8,564 nucleotides of DNA from Paludibacteraceae bacterium (GTDB taxonomy: Bacteria > Bacteroidota > Bacteroidia > Bacteroidales > Paludibacteraceae). Below the pieces are notes generated by a model that worked only from the letters and a program-made list of their open reading frames with translations, was not told the DNA's origin and made no database searches. The position numbers and the translations under genes are program-made. Location: assembly GCA_017646225.1 (NCBI GenBank), contig JAGCMZ010000205.1, positions 1-8,564 of the forward strand. The letters run 5' to 3'. This document shows, in pieces, positions 1 to 7,332 of this stretch. Position 1 is the stretch's first letter; each line of letters begins with the position of its first letter.

Positions 1-2
1 CG

Positions 3-2738
3 GTGCAAGGTTACAAGAAAAACACCGAAGTGATTGTTTGTTTTAACGTGCAAGAGTTATCGGGCAACGATAAAAGCAAACTGAAATTTAGAATCAATGG
101 TTACGAAAGTTACCAAGAAATGGCTTCTGGTTCGCAAAAAAGCGTGTTGCTCGTCGTTCCTGGTAGCTATTCGGGCATGAACAAAACCACTTTAACCATT
201 GAAATCGCTCGCGATAACTACAACGAAGGCGATAACTGCGTGTTTGCTATTTCTGACTTTTATGTATACGGCGAGGTGGATATCATCAGTCTAGATGCCG
301 ATAACATCGAAGCCGAATTGGGTACTCCTCTTAATCTAACCGCTCAAAAAGGTGTTACGGCTAATTGGAACGAATCGCAATTGGTATGGATGAAACATAC
401 CCGTGGCGAGTGGGATACCTGGCAAGAAATTACCGCTGCCAAAGGTAAAAAGACCCTAAAAGAAACCGACTTGCCCATTGGTTTTACCTCTTATAAAGTA
501 GGTGTGCTACAAACCAATGGCGATACTATTTTCTCCAATATCATTGATGCGAAACGCTACCTATTGTGCTCGGAAGAAACCACCCGTGTGCTATTCCACG
601 AAGATTTTGGCACCTTGTCGTCGCAAACTGATCGTACAAGTAATATGTATGTATCGAGCGATTACACCTACGTAGGTGGATGTGCTCCTTTGAAAGCAGA
701 AGGGACCTATGCTGTAGTGGCCAACGCCCGTTATGGAGGATGTAATGACAACCCAACCAATACGTGTGACGAATGTGCATCCAACGATGCTAGGTTGTGG
801 TTCCGCGATATGTTAGACCATACCCAAAACGGAGTGAACGCTCAAGGACAATACGGTGGTATGTTGTTGGTAAATGCCGACGAACAATTGGTATATAGCC
901 GTCAGGTAACCGCTCCTTGTGCCCAAACTACCATGAACTTCTCGGCCTGGTTTGCTGCTGCCAGCGATGGTTCGCCCATTTCGGTACAATTCATTGTAAA
1001 AGACGTAAATGGTTATGAAATTGAAGCGGCTACCTTGGTGGTAGATGGCATTGAGTTCAAAGACGGATGGGTAAAAGGCGAAACCTCGTTTAACCCCGGT
1101 TATAACACCGATTTGACCGTCGAAATCCGCAGCTATAATCCTGCTTCTGAAAGCGGTAATGACTTTTTGGTAGACGACATTCGTTTTACCGTATGTTCGC
1201 CCAAAATTGATTTGGATGCCACCACTACTTCTACCAGCGTACAAATTGATAACGAAGAAAAACAAGTGCTAGGTTTGTGCGAAGAACCCATTACCTTAAC
1301 CGTCGATGCGGCTCAAGCAGACAACTTGTTTGACAGTCCATTTTATACTTGGATGTGGAAATCGCCCAACTTCTCTAACTTTATGGAAGTTCAACATTGG
1401 CGCGGAAAAGCAAGTGTAGACACTACGGTAACCGATATGACACAATACTATGTGTTGGTAACCGCTACCCAACAAATTGCCGAAGACTACTTGAATAACC
1501 AAGCTGGAGCGTGCGAACTAGTAGGTATTTCGCCTATTATGTACGTTAGCTGCGCGCAAGTGCAAGCCAATGTTCAAAGCAGATCTTGTAACAAAATTGT
1601 GTTGCGTGCCGATGTAACCGGTGATCTTGATTTTGACTGGGAATTATCGACCGACGGACAGAATTGGAGCAAGATAGATGGTAAGTCAAATAAAGATACC
1701 GTTCATTACACCATTTCGGAAGATACCTACTTCCGTGTGAACACCCCCATTGCACCATCGGCACCTACCGAATTGGTGGTATCGAGAAACATTGATCTAA
1801 CTGCTACTCCTTCTTATATTCCAGAAGAAGGCGGCGAAGTGGCCCTAGCAGCTACAGCAGTTGGCTTTGAAGACATTCAAGTAGACTTTACCAATGAGGT
1901 AGAGTGGTACCAACAAGGTGATTACTATAAAACCAACGGATTGGCATGGGATTCTACCTTTACAGCGCCTACCTCTTTCTTTGTAGAAATCAGGGGCTGT
2001 CGTTCAAACGAGGTAGAAATTACCTTGCAAAAACCCCTTGTGGTAGAATTTGTTTCTAGAGAATGTAACACCATTACTTTGCGTGCTGTAGCCGAAGAAG
2101 GCGTTACCTATACTTGGCAAAAATCGACCGATGGAGGTCAAACTTGGGTGGATATTGAGTTTACCGGCAGTGAGTATGTTACCACCATTACCGAAAATAC
2201 CATGTATCGTATCTATAACGACGAATTGGTGAGCGTGCCTACTTACGAAATCGAAGTGTGGAGCATCGAATTGACCGTTGAACCCGAAGAAGTGTATTTG
2301 GGCGAAACCATCACTGTAACAGCCACTACACACGGATTCCGCAGCAACTATCAACCTGTATGGACCGAAAATGGTAAAGTGATTGAAAACGAAGGTTACA
2401 CCTACGAGGTAAAACCTTACGCTCCAGTTAGCTATACCGTATCGCTAGAAGGTTGTGAATCGAACGATGCCGTGGTGAACAAGGTTATTTGGCCAACCGT
2501 CTTTACGCCTATGTTGGTAGACGGCTTTAACGACGACTTCATCATTGGTATGGATCCTACCGTAGCCCTAAAAATCTACGACCGTTATGGTAATTTGGTG
2601 GTAGAAACTACCGATGGTTGGGATGGTAAAGATGCTAGTGGCAACTACGCTATGCCCAATGTGTATTTCTACGTAGCCACCCTTCCCAATGGTGATGTGG
2701 TAAAAGGCAATGTAGAATTGTTGAACGAAAAACGTTAA
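3..2738 (+). CDS. Large secreted Ig-like adhesin, 3' part, with T9SS type B (gliding-motility-type) C-terminal sorting domain
   Basis: The reading frame is open at the left edge, so the 911 residues seen are only the C-terminal part; the GTG at position 3 is not a credible start. Modules visible in order: the end of a beta-rich domain (about 1-93), an Ig-like domain (about 95-185), a cysteine-containing jelly-roll-like module (about 195-400, with Cys-rich GGCNDNPTNTCDECASND), then several Ig/PKD-like domains to about 825. The last 84 residues (828-911) match the gliding-motility-associated/CHU_C type B sorting domain: FTPM...DGFNDDF, LKIYDRYGNLV, DGWDGKDASGNYA, VYFYVATL, and a final VKGNVELL strand. 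Known for the family: such proteins cross the outer membrane by the type IX system, and type B substrates depend on a PorP/SprF-like partner, which is encoded two genes downstream. Function as a surface adhesin is inferred from architecture. The ligand is unknown. Confidence 0.9.
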   Translation: MQGYKKNTEVIVCFNVQELSGNDKSKLKFRINGYESYQEMASGSQKSVLLVVPGSYSGMNKTTLTIEIARDNYNEGDNCVFAISDFYVYGEVDIISLDADNIEAELGTPLNLTAQKGVTANWNESQLVWMKHTRGEWDTWQEITAAKGKKTLKETDLPIGFTSYKVGVLQTNGDTIFSNIIDAKRYLLCSEETTRVLFHEDFGTLSSQTDRTSNMYVSSDYTYVGGCAPLKAEGTYAVVANARYGGCNDNPTNTCDECASNDARLWFRDMLDHTQNGVNAQGQYGGMLLVNADEQLVYSRQVTAPCAQTTMNFSAWFAAASDGSPISVQFIVKDVNGYEIEAATLVVDGIEFKDGWVKGETSFNPGYNTDLTVEIRSYNPASESGNDFLVDDIRFTVCSPKIDLDATTTSTSVQIDNEEKQVLGLCEEPITLTVDAAQADNLFDSPFYTWMWKSPNFSNFMEVQHWRGKASVDTTVTDMTQYYVLVTATQQIAEDYLNNQAGACELVGISPIMYVSCAQVQANVQSRSCNKIVLRADVTGDLDFDWELSTDGQNWSKIDGKSNKDTVHYTISEDTYFRVNTPIAPSAPTELVVSRNIDLTATPSYIPEEGGEVALAATAVGFEDIQVDFTNEVEWYQQGDYYKTNGLAWDSTFTAPTSFFVEIRGCRSNEVEITLQKPLVVEFVSRECNTITLRAVAEEGVTYTWQKSTDGGQTWVDIEFTGSEYVTTITENTMYRIYNDELVSVPTYEIEVWSIELTVEPEEVYLGETITVTATTHGFRSNYQPVWTENGKVIENEGYTYEVKPYAPVSYTVSLEGCESNDAVVNKVIWPTVFTPMLVDGFNDDFIIGMDPTVALKIYDRYGNLVVETTDGWDGKDASGNYAMPNVYFYVATLPNGDVVKGNVELLNEKR

Positions 2739-2753
2739 TAACCTATCATCTAT

Positions 2754-4283
2754 ATGAATATGAGAAAGTCAATTATGATGTTAATGCTGCTAGCAGGTGT
2801 TGCTTCTGCGCAGGCAGCCATTAGCGAGAAGTATAGCGAAGGATACGATTTTGAATCGCTTCCTTTGAACACTGAAACCAACGAGAGCAATATTTCGTTG
2901 TTTGCCGACAATCAACTCTTGTTTTTGAACGATGGTAAGGTTTATTTAAGCCAATTTACCGAGCAACAAGATAGCCTGTTGGCTCCCGAAGAAAATTCTG
3001 CGCTTACCAAAATGGGTATCAAAGGCAACGTAGCCTACGATGCTGCTACTAACAAAATGTATTTCTCGTTGGTAGAGTCGGAAAATTGCGAATGGTTGTA
3101 TGAATCAACCTATAAGAATGGCAAATGGACATCGCCCAAACGATTAGAAATTGAAGGTATGGGCAAAGTTCGTGGCAACAATGCTTTTATGGCTAATGCC
3201 GGCTGGAGCTATATATCGACCGTAAAAAATATCATGCAAAATCCTGCCATCGCTAAAAATGGAAAGCGCTTGTATTTTACCAGTGCTACCATAGAGAATG
3301 GCCATGGCGGCAGCGATTTGTGGTACATCGACCAAAAATCAGAAAACCTATGGTCGGCTCCTGTAAATGCAGGCGAAACCGTGAATAGTACCGCTGACGA
3401 AGATTTTGCCTTTATAGAAAAAGATGAGTTGTTGTATTTCTCGTCGAACAAAGAAGGTATTCGTCATTTGTACATAGCCGAAGTAGCGGGCGATGCTTGG
3501 CATACTGCTCAAAAACTAGAAACACCTTATAACAGCGAGGTTAACGATTATAGCATGTTGGTTACCAATGGCACTCCTTATTTGGTAAGTGATAGAAAAG
3601 TGGGCAATGGATCTGATATTTTTGCCTTTGTAAAAAGACCTTGCCAAATTAAGGTGAGCGATATAGAGGTAACCCCCGAATTTACCGGAGGCGGTTATGC
3701 TATAACGGGTAAAGTAACTTTTGTTGATGCACCTAAAACGGGCGTTTTGTCGGTTAAAGACGATACGGGTGTGGCAAAAACCTTTGAGTTGCCCGTTGAG
3801 TCGCCCTTTAGTTTTGAAATTGACAACCTAGATTGCGATAAAGATACCGTAACACGTGCTGTAATGGCGTGGTTCTCGGAAGATAATTGTGAGTCGAAAG
3901 CAACTTACCTTGCTCCTGCTCAGGTAAAACGCGATTTCTATTGGGTGTATTTCTTGTTTGAATTCGATAAATCGGAATTGTTGCCTCAATCCAAAGCCGA
4001 TATGGATCGTTTGGTAAGGGAGATGCAAAAATTCCCCGAAGCACGCTTTGAGGTGAGTGGTTATGCCGACGAACGTGGTAGCAACGCATACAACGACAAA
4101 CTATCAGAACGTCGTGCTATTGCTGTAAAAAATGCACTTATAGAGAAAGGCATCAGCGCAGACAAACTTAAAATTGTGGCTCGAGGCAAACGCGCGTTGC
4201 AAATTAAAGAAGCACAAAACGAAGACCAACACGCACAAAACCGTCGTGTAGAAGTTAGAATTATTAACCCTGAAAATAAATAA
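2754..4283 (+). CDS. Exported PD40-repeat / OmpA-C-domain protein of the adhesin export cassette
   Basis: Residues 1-21 form a signal peptide (MNMRKSIMMLMLL...ASAQA); a start at the second Met (2760) is equally possible. Residues about 60-295 contain PD40/WD40-like propeller motifs, for example KRLYFTSATI...GGSDLWYID, ELLYFSSNKEG...LYIAE and PYLVSDRKVGNGSDIF. A beta-sandwich-like stretch follows (about 300-385), then an OmpA C-terminal domain (395-509). Within it, D439 (GYADERGS) and R454 (LSERRA) lie 15 residues apart and match the family's two diaminopimelate-contacting residues, so non-covalent peptidoglycan binding is expected. It resembles PorE/SprE-associated OmpA proteins, but it has no TPR region and no obvious lipobox. 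It starts 15 bases after the adhesin and ends 5 bases before the PorP/SprF gene, so the three are almost certainly co-transcribed. Inferred role: tethering the adhesin/PorP assembly to the cell wall. Confidence 0.88.
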   Translation: MNMRKSIMMLMLLAGVASAQAAISEKYSEGYDFESLPLNTETNESNISLFADNQLLFLNDGKVYLSQFTEQQDSLLAPEENSALTKMGIKGNVAYDAATNKMYFSLVESENCEWLYESTYKNGKWTSPKRLEIEGMGKVRGNNAFMANAGWSYISTVKNIMQNPAIAKNGKRLYFTSATIENGHGGSDLWYIDQKSENLWSAPVNAGETVNSTADEDFAFIEKDELLYFSSNKEGIRHLYIAEVAGDAWHTAQKLETPYNSEVNDYSMLVTNGTPYLVSDRKVGNGSDIFAFVKRPCQIKVSDIEVTPEFTGGGYAITGKVTFVDAPKTGVLSVKDDTGVAKTFELPVESPFSFEIDNLDCDKDTVTRAVMAWFSEDNCESKATYLAPAQVKRDFYWVYFLFEFDKSELLPQSKADMDRLVREMQKFPEARFEVSGYADERGSNAYNDKLSERRAIAVKNALIEKGISADKLKIVARGKRALQIKEAQNEDQHAQNRRVEVRIINPENK

Positions 4284-4288
4284 GCGCC

Positions 4289-5242
4289 ATGAGAAAAGAA
4301 CTATCCTTAATTGCTGTACTTTTGTTCGTGTGCACAGCACTATTTGCACAGGGCGATTTTAAATTGTCAGAACAAATGTTCTCGCGTATCAATCAGAACC
4401 CCTCTGCCATTGGTAACAACGAAAAGATTCAACTCTTTACCGCAGGCAGAATGCAATACGTGGGAATGGGTCTAGAACAATCGCCTACATCGGCATTGTT
4501 AAATGCTCATTACTATAATGAAAGTCTAAAATCAGGTTTTGGTTTGTCGTTTACTTACGATGAATTGGGTCTTTACAACCAAACCATCAATGCGAAACTA
4601 TGTTATGCGTATAACATCGACCTTTTTGAAGGCGGCTTGCTTTCGTTGGGTTTGTCGGCAGGTGTGGTAAACAAAATGTTTGATCCCTCTCGCCACGTAT
4701 GGCGCGATAACGGTGACCCCCTAGATGGTGGCGATGAAATTACCAATACCACTGCCTTTGACCTTGACTTTGGTTTTGAATTCTCTTGGAAATACTTGTT
4801 GGTTGGTGCTTCTATTACGCATTTGCCTGGTATTACCCAAGATGTAAAAACCACCGCTGCTCCTACTCATATCAATGCCTACCTACGTGGTAATGTGTAC
4901 CTACCAGAGAAATTTAACTTGATACCAGCTGTAGCTTACACCAACATTGGTGCTTGCAATACCGGTAAGTTAATTTCGGGCGAAAATGCAGAAGTGGTAT
5001 CGTTGGGCCAAGAACACCTAGTAGATGTTAGTTTGACAGCTTTGTACGATGGTAAATACTGGTTGGGCGTAGGCTATCGTTTGAATACTGCCGTTAGCTT
5101 TATGGCGGGTTTTGAATGGCACTGGTTGCGTCTAGGTTATTGCTACGATTTGAGCGTAGGTCCTGTTTGGGATTTGACTTCTAGCACGCACGAGGTGATG
5201 TTGTCGTTCGTGATACCTACCAAGAAACCAGTAGTATGGTAG
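4289..5242 (+). CDS. PorP/SprF family type IX secretion outer-membrane protein
   Basis: The 317-residue product is the usual length for the family. A signal peptide covers residues 1-21 (MRKELSLIAVLL...LFAQ). The mature start has the family pattern LSEQMFSRINQNPSAIG, and the rest is amphipathic beta-strands rich in aromatic and Gly residues, such as GFGLSFTYDELGLYNQTINA and YWLGVGYRLNTAVSFMAGFEW. It ends with a terminal strand HEVMLSFVIP typical of outer-membrane barrels. Known for the family: PorP is a structural T9SS component, while SprF-like paralogues sit beside giant type B adhesins and are needed for their surface display. The position directly after the adhesin and OmpA-like genes favours the SprF-like specialised role over the core PorP role; that assignment is inference. 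No start-site ambiguity was seen: the ATG lies 5 bases after the previous stop. Confidence 0.9.
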   Translation: MRKELSLIAVLLFVCTALFAQGDFKLSEQMFSRINQNPSAIGNNEKIQLFTAGRMQYVGMGLEQSPTSALLNAHYYNESLKSGFGLSFTYDELGLYNQTINAKLCYAYNIDLFEGGLLSLGLSAGVVNKMFDPSRHVWRDNGDPLDGGDEITNTTAFDLDFGFEFSWKYLLVGASITHLPGITQDVKTTAAPTHINAYLRGNVYLPEKFNLIPAVAYTNIGACNTGKLISGENAEVVSLGQEHLVDVSLTALYDGKYWLGVGYRLNTAVSFMAGFEWHWLRLGYCYDLSVGPVWDLTSSTHEVMLSFVIPTKKPVVW

Positions 5243-5245
5243 TCT

Positions 5246-5362
5246 GAGTGCATTTAAAGGGAGCTTTTGTCGTTGTGCTTGTGCTCGAAATCCTCATTTA
5301 CTTTAGTAAACTCCGGTTTCTCGTACTGCGCGCGCCTAAAAATCTCTCCTTTAAATGCACTC
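5246..5362. repeat. 117-bp structured element with 15-bp terminal inverted repeats
   Basis: GAGTGCATTTAAAGG at 5246-5260 is the perfect reverse complement of 5348-5362. One further GAG/CTC pairing follows after a one-base offset. Inside is a nested hairpin: GAAA (5287-5290) with TTTC (5317-5320), CC (5292-5293) with GG (5315-5316), and TTTAC (5297-5301) with GTAAA (5306-5310) around a TTTA loop. A GCGCGCGC run lies at 5328-5335. It starts three bases after the PorP/SprF stop codon. Neither strand has a convincing ORF and there is no T-tract, so it is not a simple terminator. The form suits a MITE-like or other dispersed intergenic element, or a structured RNA. Whether it is multi-copy cannot be seen from one window. 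Confidence 0.6.
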
Positions 5363-5421
5363 ATATTGTACATAGGAATATAAAAATAAGCAACCTTGTT
5401 TTTTTATAACGATGTTTGCAT

Positions 5422-5429
5422 TATCTTTG
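5422..5429 (+). promoter_or_regulatory. Bacteroidota-type -7 promoter element (TATCTTTG)
   Basis: TATCTTTG fits the TAnnTTTG consensus exactly. A possible upstream TTG lies at 5396-5398, 23 bases away, in a T-rich tract; this spacing is slightly long. Transcription would start near 5434-5437, inside the 5' arm of the next hairpin, and drive the SPOR-lipoprotein/gldB pair. Confidence 0.6.
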
Positions 5430-5430
5430 C

Positions 5431-5462
5431 AGAGATGTAGTTCGCTACATCTCTGTTTTTTT
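5431..5462 (+). terminator. Perfect 10-bp hairpin with TTCG loop and T7 tract
   Basis: AGAGATGTAG (5431-5440), loop TTCG, CTACATCTCT (5445-5454), then G and seven Ts (5456-5462). This is a textbook intrinsic terminator and would end read-through from the adhesin/OmpA/PorP unit. It begins one base after the TATCTTTG promoter element, so promoter and terminator are interleaved and the downstream transcript would start inside the hairpin. Confidence 0.7.
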
Positions 5463-5483
5463 ATTATTCAATATTAGTCGATT

Positions 5484-5999
5484 ATGAAACGTAATTTCTT
5501 TTTGATGCTTGGAGTGGCTACTATGTTGGTAGCGTGTTCGCAAAAATATTATCCCGAAATGTACCAAAAAGCGGGCGAGGAAGCGTCTGTAATGGTGAAA
5601 ACCGAGAAGGATACCGTGTTGCATGCACCTGTTTTGCCTGCAGATACCGTATTGGTTGAAGAACCTAAAACTCCTATAAAAGATACCGTAGAACAAGTGG
5701 TAGATTCTGTAGCAGCAAATGCTACCATTCGTGAAACCACCGATACCTACACCAGTGGTGGTGTGGCAGTGCAACAACAATACCACGTAGTAGTGGGTAG
5801 TTTCCAAAGCGAAGTAAATTCACAAAATCTTTATTTAACCCTAAAAAATCAAGGTTTTGAATCTAAAGTAGCCGTTAACCAAAATGGTTTGTACCGTGTA
5901 TTTATGTATTCTGCCGATACCGAGGTAGAAATTCGCAAAGCATTGGCCAAAGCCCGTGTTACTTATGCCGATGCATGGATGCTTAAAATTGCAAGATAA
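5484..5999 (+). CDS. SPOR-domain lipoprotein
   Basis: The 171-residue product opens with a lipoprotein signal (MKRNFFLMLGVATMLVAC, lipobox LVAC with Cys18). A low-complexity linker rich in Asp, Thr, Val and Pro runs from 25 to about 95. A C-terminal SPOR domain spans about 98-171: YHVVVGSF, the NSQNLYLTLKNQGF helix, GLYRVFMYSADTEVEIRKAL, and the closing DAWMLKI strand. Known for the domain: it binds glycan strands stripped of stem peptides, as at septa. The protein is expected to be anchored in the outer membrane by its lipid and to reach the peptidoglycan, acting in division or envelope maintenance (inferred). Its stop overlaps the next start as TAATG, so translation of the two is probably coupled. 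Its promoter is probably the TATCTTTG at 5422-5429. Confidence 0.87.
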   Translation: MKRNFFLMLGVATMLVACSQKYYPEMYQKAGEEASVMVKTEKDTVLHAPVLPADTVLVEEPKTPIKDTVEQVVDSVAANATIRETTDTYTSGGVAVQQQYHVVVGSFQSEVNSQNLYLTLKNQGFESKVAVNQNGLYRVFMYSADTEVEIRKALAKARVTYADAWMLKIAR

Positions 6000-6967
6000 T
6001 GCGTTTGACACCAAAGATAGGGATATTGTTGACTTGTCTGTTGGTTTGGACAGGTTGTAAGCAACATACCCGATTTTATGATGCTACCATCGCCAAAAAT
6101 GCACAAAAGGTAGAAATTCAGCGTTTCGATCACGATTTCTATCAGTTGGATAGTACGCAATTGGCGCAAAAATACGGCGATTTTGTGCCTGTATATATGC
6201 ACCAAATCATGCACATAGCTCCATCAAAAGTGCATCTGTTTAAGGCAGATAGTGCTTTTAATGCCTTGCGCATGCAGGTGGATAGTGCTTACAGCAACAT
6301 CGATCCCATGGTTGAGTCGTTGTCGGTAGCCATGGCCTATTATCGTTATTATTTCCCACAAAATGAGGTTCCCTCCTTCTCTTTCCATTTATCGGGTTTT
6401 AATCAAAGCATCGTAACCTTGCCAGGAAGAGTTTCGGCAAGTATCGATAACTATTTGGGAATTGATTATCCTATGTATCCACAAATAGCGTATCAGTACG
6501 AGATTCCGTTTATGACTCCTCGTCATTTGCCCATCGATATGATGTTGGGTTGGCTTACTTCCGAATACCCCGATACCAATGGCAGGTTGCTGGAAGCTAT
6601 GATATACCATGGCAAAATGATGTATTTGTTGCAAGTTATGTTCCCTGACGAGGAAATGCACGAACTGCTTTCGTACACCCAGCAGCAATACGAGTGGAGT
6701 CTGAAATACGAGAAAAATATTTGGGCGTTGATAGTAGAACAACGCGATTTGTACAGCACCGATTGGCGTACCATAACACGCTATACCCAACCAGCTCCCT
6801 TTACCAATGGGCTTTCGCAAGAACATTCGCCTGGTAGAATAGGGGTGTTTATTGGTTGGCGCATTGTATCGGCCTACATGGAACGCAATACCCAGGTTAC
6901 CCTACAAGACCTAATGAACGAAACCGACGCTCAAAAAATCCTCCAACTTTCAGGGTATAGACCGTAA
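5999..6967 (+). CDS. gldB: GldB-family gliding-motility-type lipoprotein
   Basis: The 322-residue product has the usual GldB length. The N-terminus MRLTPKIGILLTCLLVWTGC is a lipoprotein signal with Cys20, with a loose lipobox carrying Trp at -3. Family landmarks follow: YLGIDYPMYP (152-161), LGWLTSEYPD (183-192), LLEAMIYHGKMMYLLQVMFPD (197-217), YEKNIWALIVEQRDLYS (237-253), APFTNG (266-271), SPGRIGVFIGWRIVSAYM (277-294) and the ending KILQLSGYRP. No acidic export signal follows Cys20, so a periplasm-facing location is likelier than the cell surface (inference). Known for the family: GldB is required for gliding in Flavobacterium johnsoniae, but homologues occur in non-gliding Bacteroidales, where the role is unclear. 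It overlaps the SPOR gene by one base. The co-transcription with a peptidoglycan-binding protein hints at an envelope role, not necessarily motility. Confidence 0.88.
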   Translation: MRLTPKIGILLTCLLVWTGCKQHTRFYDATIAKNAQKVEIQRFDHDFYQLDSTQLAQKYGDFVPVYMHQIMHIAPSKVHLFKADSAFNALRMQVDSAYSNIDPMVESLSVAMAYYRYYFPQNEVPSFSFHLSGFNQSIVTLPGRVSASIDNYLGIDYPMYPQIAYQYEIPFMTPRHLPIDMMLGWLTSEYPDTNGRLLEAMIYHGKMMYLLQVMFPDEEMHELLSYTQQQYEWSLKYEKNIWALIVEQRDLYSTDWRTITRYTQPAPFTNGLSQEHSPGRIGVFIGWRIVSAYMERNTQVTLQDLMNETDAQKILQLSGYRP

Positions 6968-6970
6968 ATA

Positions 6971-7019
6971 GTCAAAGGTCAAAAGTCAAAAGTCAAAAGT
7001 CAAAAGTCGAAAGTCGAAA
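6971..7019. repeat. Seven tandem copies of a GTCAAAA-type heptamer
   Basis: From 6971 the units read GTCAAAG, four GTCAAAA, then two GTCGAAA: 49 bp with period 7, starting four bases after the gldB stop. The period is not a multiple of three and no ORF crosses it. A slippage-generated microsatellite is the simplest reading. Confidence 0.85.
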
Positions 7020-7023
7020 GTAG

Positions 7024-7044
7024 GGACGCACGGCTCGTGCGTCC
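7024..7044. repeat. REP-like palindrome (GGACGCACG / CGTGCGTCC)
   Basis: A perfect 9-bp stem, 7024-7032 with 7036-7044, closes a GCT triloop. It directly follows the heptamer array. There is no T-tract, so a terminator is less likely than a REP-type palindrome. Confidence 0.6.
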
Positions 7045-7072
7045 GTGTGCCTGTTGTCTATTATATAGCATA

Positions 7073-7192
7073 ACCCTCTATGAGGGTATTTTACCTGCGT
7101 AGCAGGTTGAACATAGTAGTAGGTAGGTGTTGCGTAGCAACGCCTGTATAAAAACGCCTCTTCCTACTCCCTGCACGCCCGTAGGGTGTGCA
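7073..7192. repeat. Cluster of four REP-like triloop hairpins
   Basis: Four palindromes lie in 120 bp: ACCCTC-TAT-GAGGGT (7073-7087), ACCTGC-GTA-GCAGGT (7093-7107), a 9-bp stem with GTA loop at 7125-7145 and another 9-bp stem with GTA loop at 7172-7192. The last two each tolerate one G-U pair, at 7128/7142 and 7177/7187. The shared triloop and even spacing suggest one family of elements inserted or duplicated side by side, comparable with REP sequences mobilised by RAYT transposases. No transposase is present here. They could also act as an mRNA-stabilising or terminating region after gldB. Confidence 0.6.
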
Positions 7193-7248
7193 ACTAAATG
7201 AAAAGAGAAATAAAACAATTGAAAATCTAGATTAATTATAAATTTTAT

Positions 7249-7256
7249 TATTTTTG
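7249..7256 (+). promoter_or_regulatory. TAnnTTTG promoter element (TATTTTTG) in an A-rich intergenic stretch
   Basis: TATTTTTG matches the Bacteroidota -7 consensus. A TTG at 7219-7221 is a poorly spaced candidate for the upstream box (27 bases). Downstream to about 7320 the sequence is very A-rich, with a tandem GACATTTA pair at 7301-7316. A weaker one-mismatch element, CATATTTG, lies at 7325-7332, right before the structured RNA. Either could drive the RNA and the following gene; no other such element was found before 7545. Confidence 0.45.
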
Positions 7257-7332
7257 CATATCAAACCCAAAAAAATAAAAACAAAAACAAAAAACAGACA
7301 GACATTTAGACATTTAAAATAGAACATATTTG

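Noticed and set aside
3..5. GTG at position 3 as the adhesin start codon
   Set aside because: The frame is open to the window edge and the first residues are mid-domain with no signal peptide, so the gene begins upstream.
541..2354. Several long minus-strand reading frames opposite the adhesin
   Set aside because: They are compositional shadows of the coding strand, with no domains, no signal peptides and no promoter elements.
5246..5362. Small protein encoded inside the inverted-repeat element
   Set aside because: The frames I read through it contain stops (for example around the TTTACTTTAGTAAA hairpin) and no suitable start was found.
6971..7019. Tandem array as a possible CRISPR
   Set aside because: Units of 7 bp are contiguous with no spacers, so it is a microsatellite.
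7024..7192. Palindromes as intrinsic terminators of gldB
   Set aside because: None is followed by a convincing T-tract, and the shared triloops fit a repeat family better. A role in ending the transcript is not excluded.
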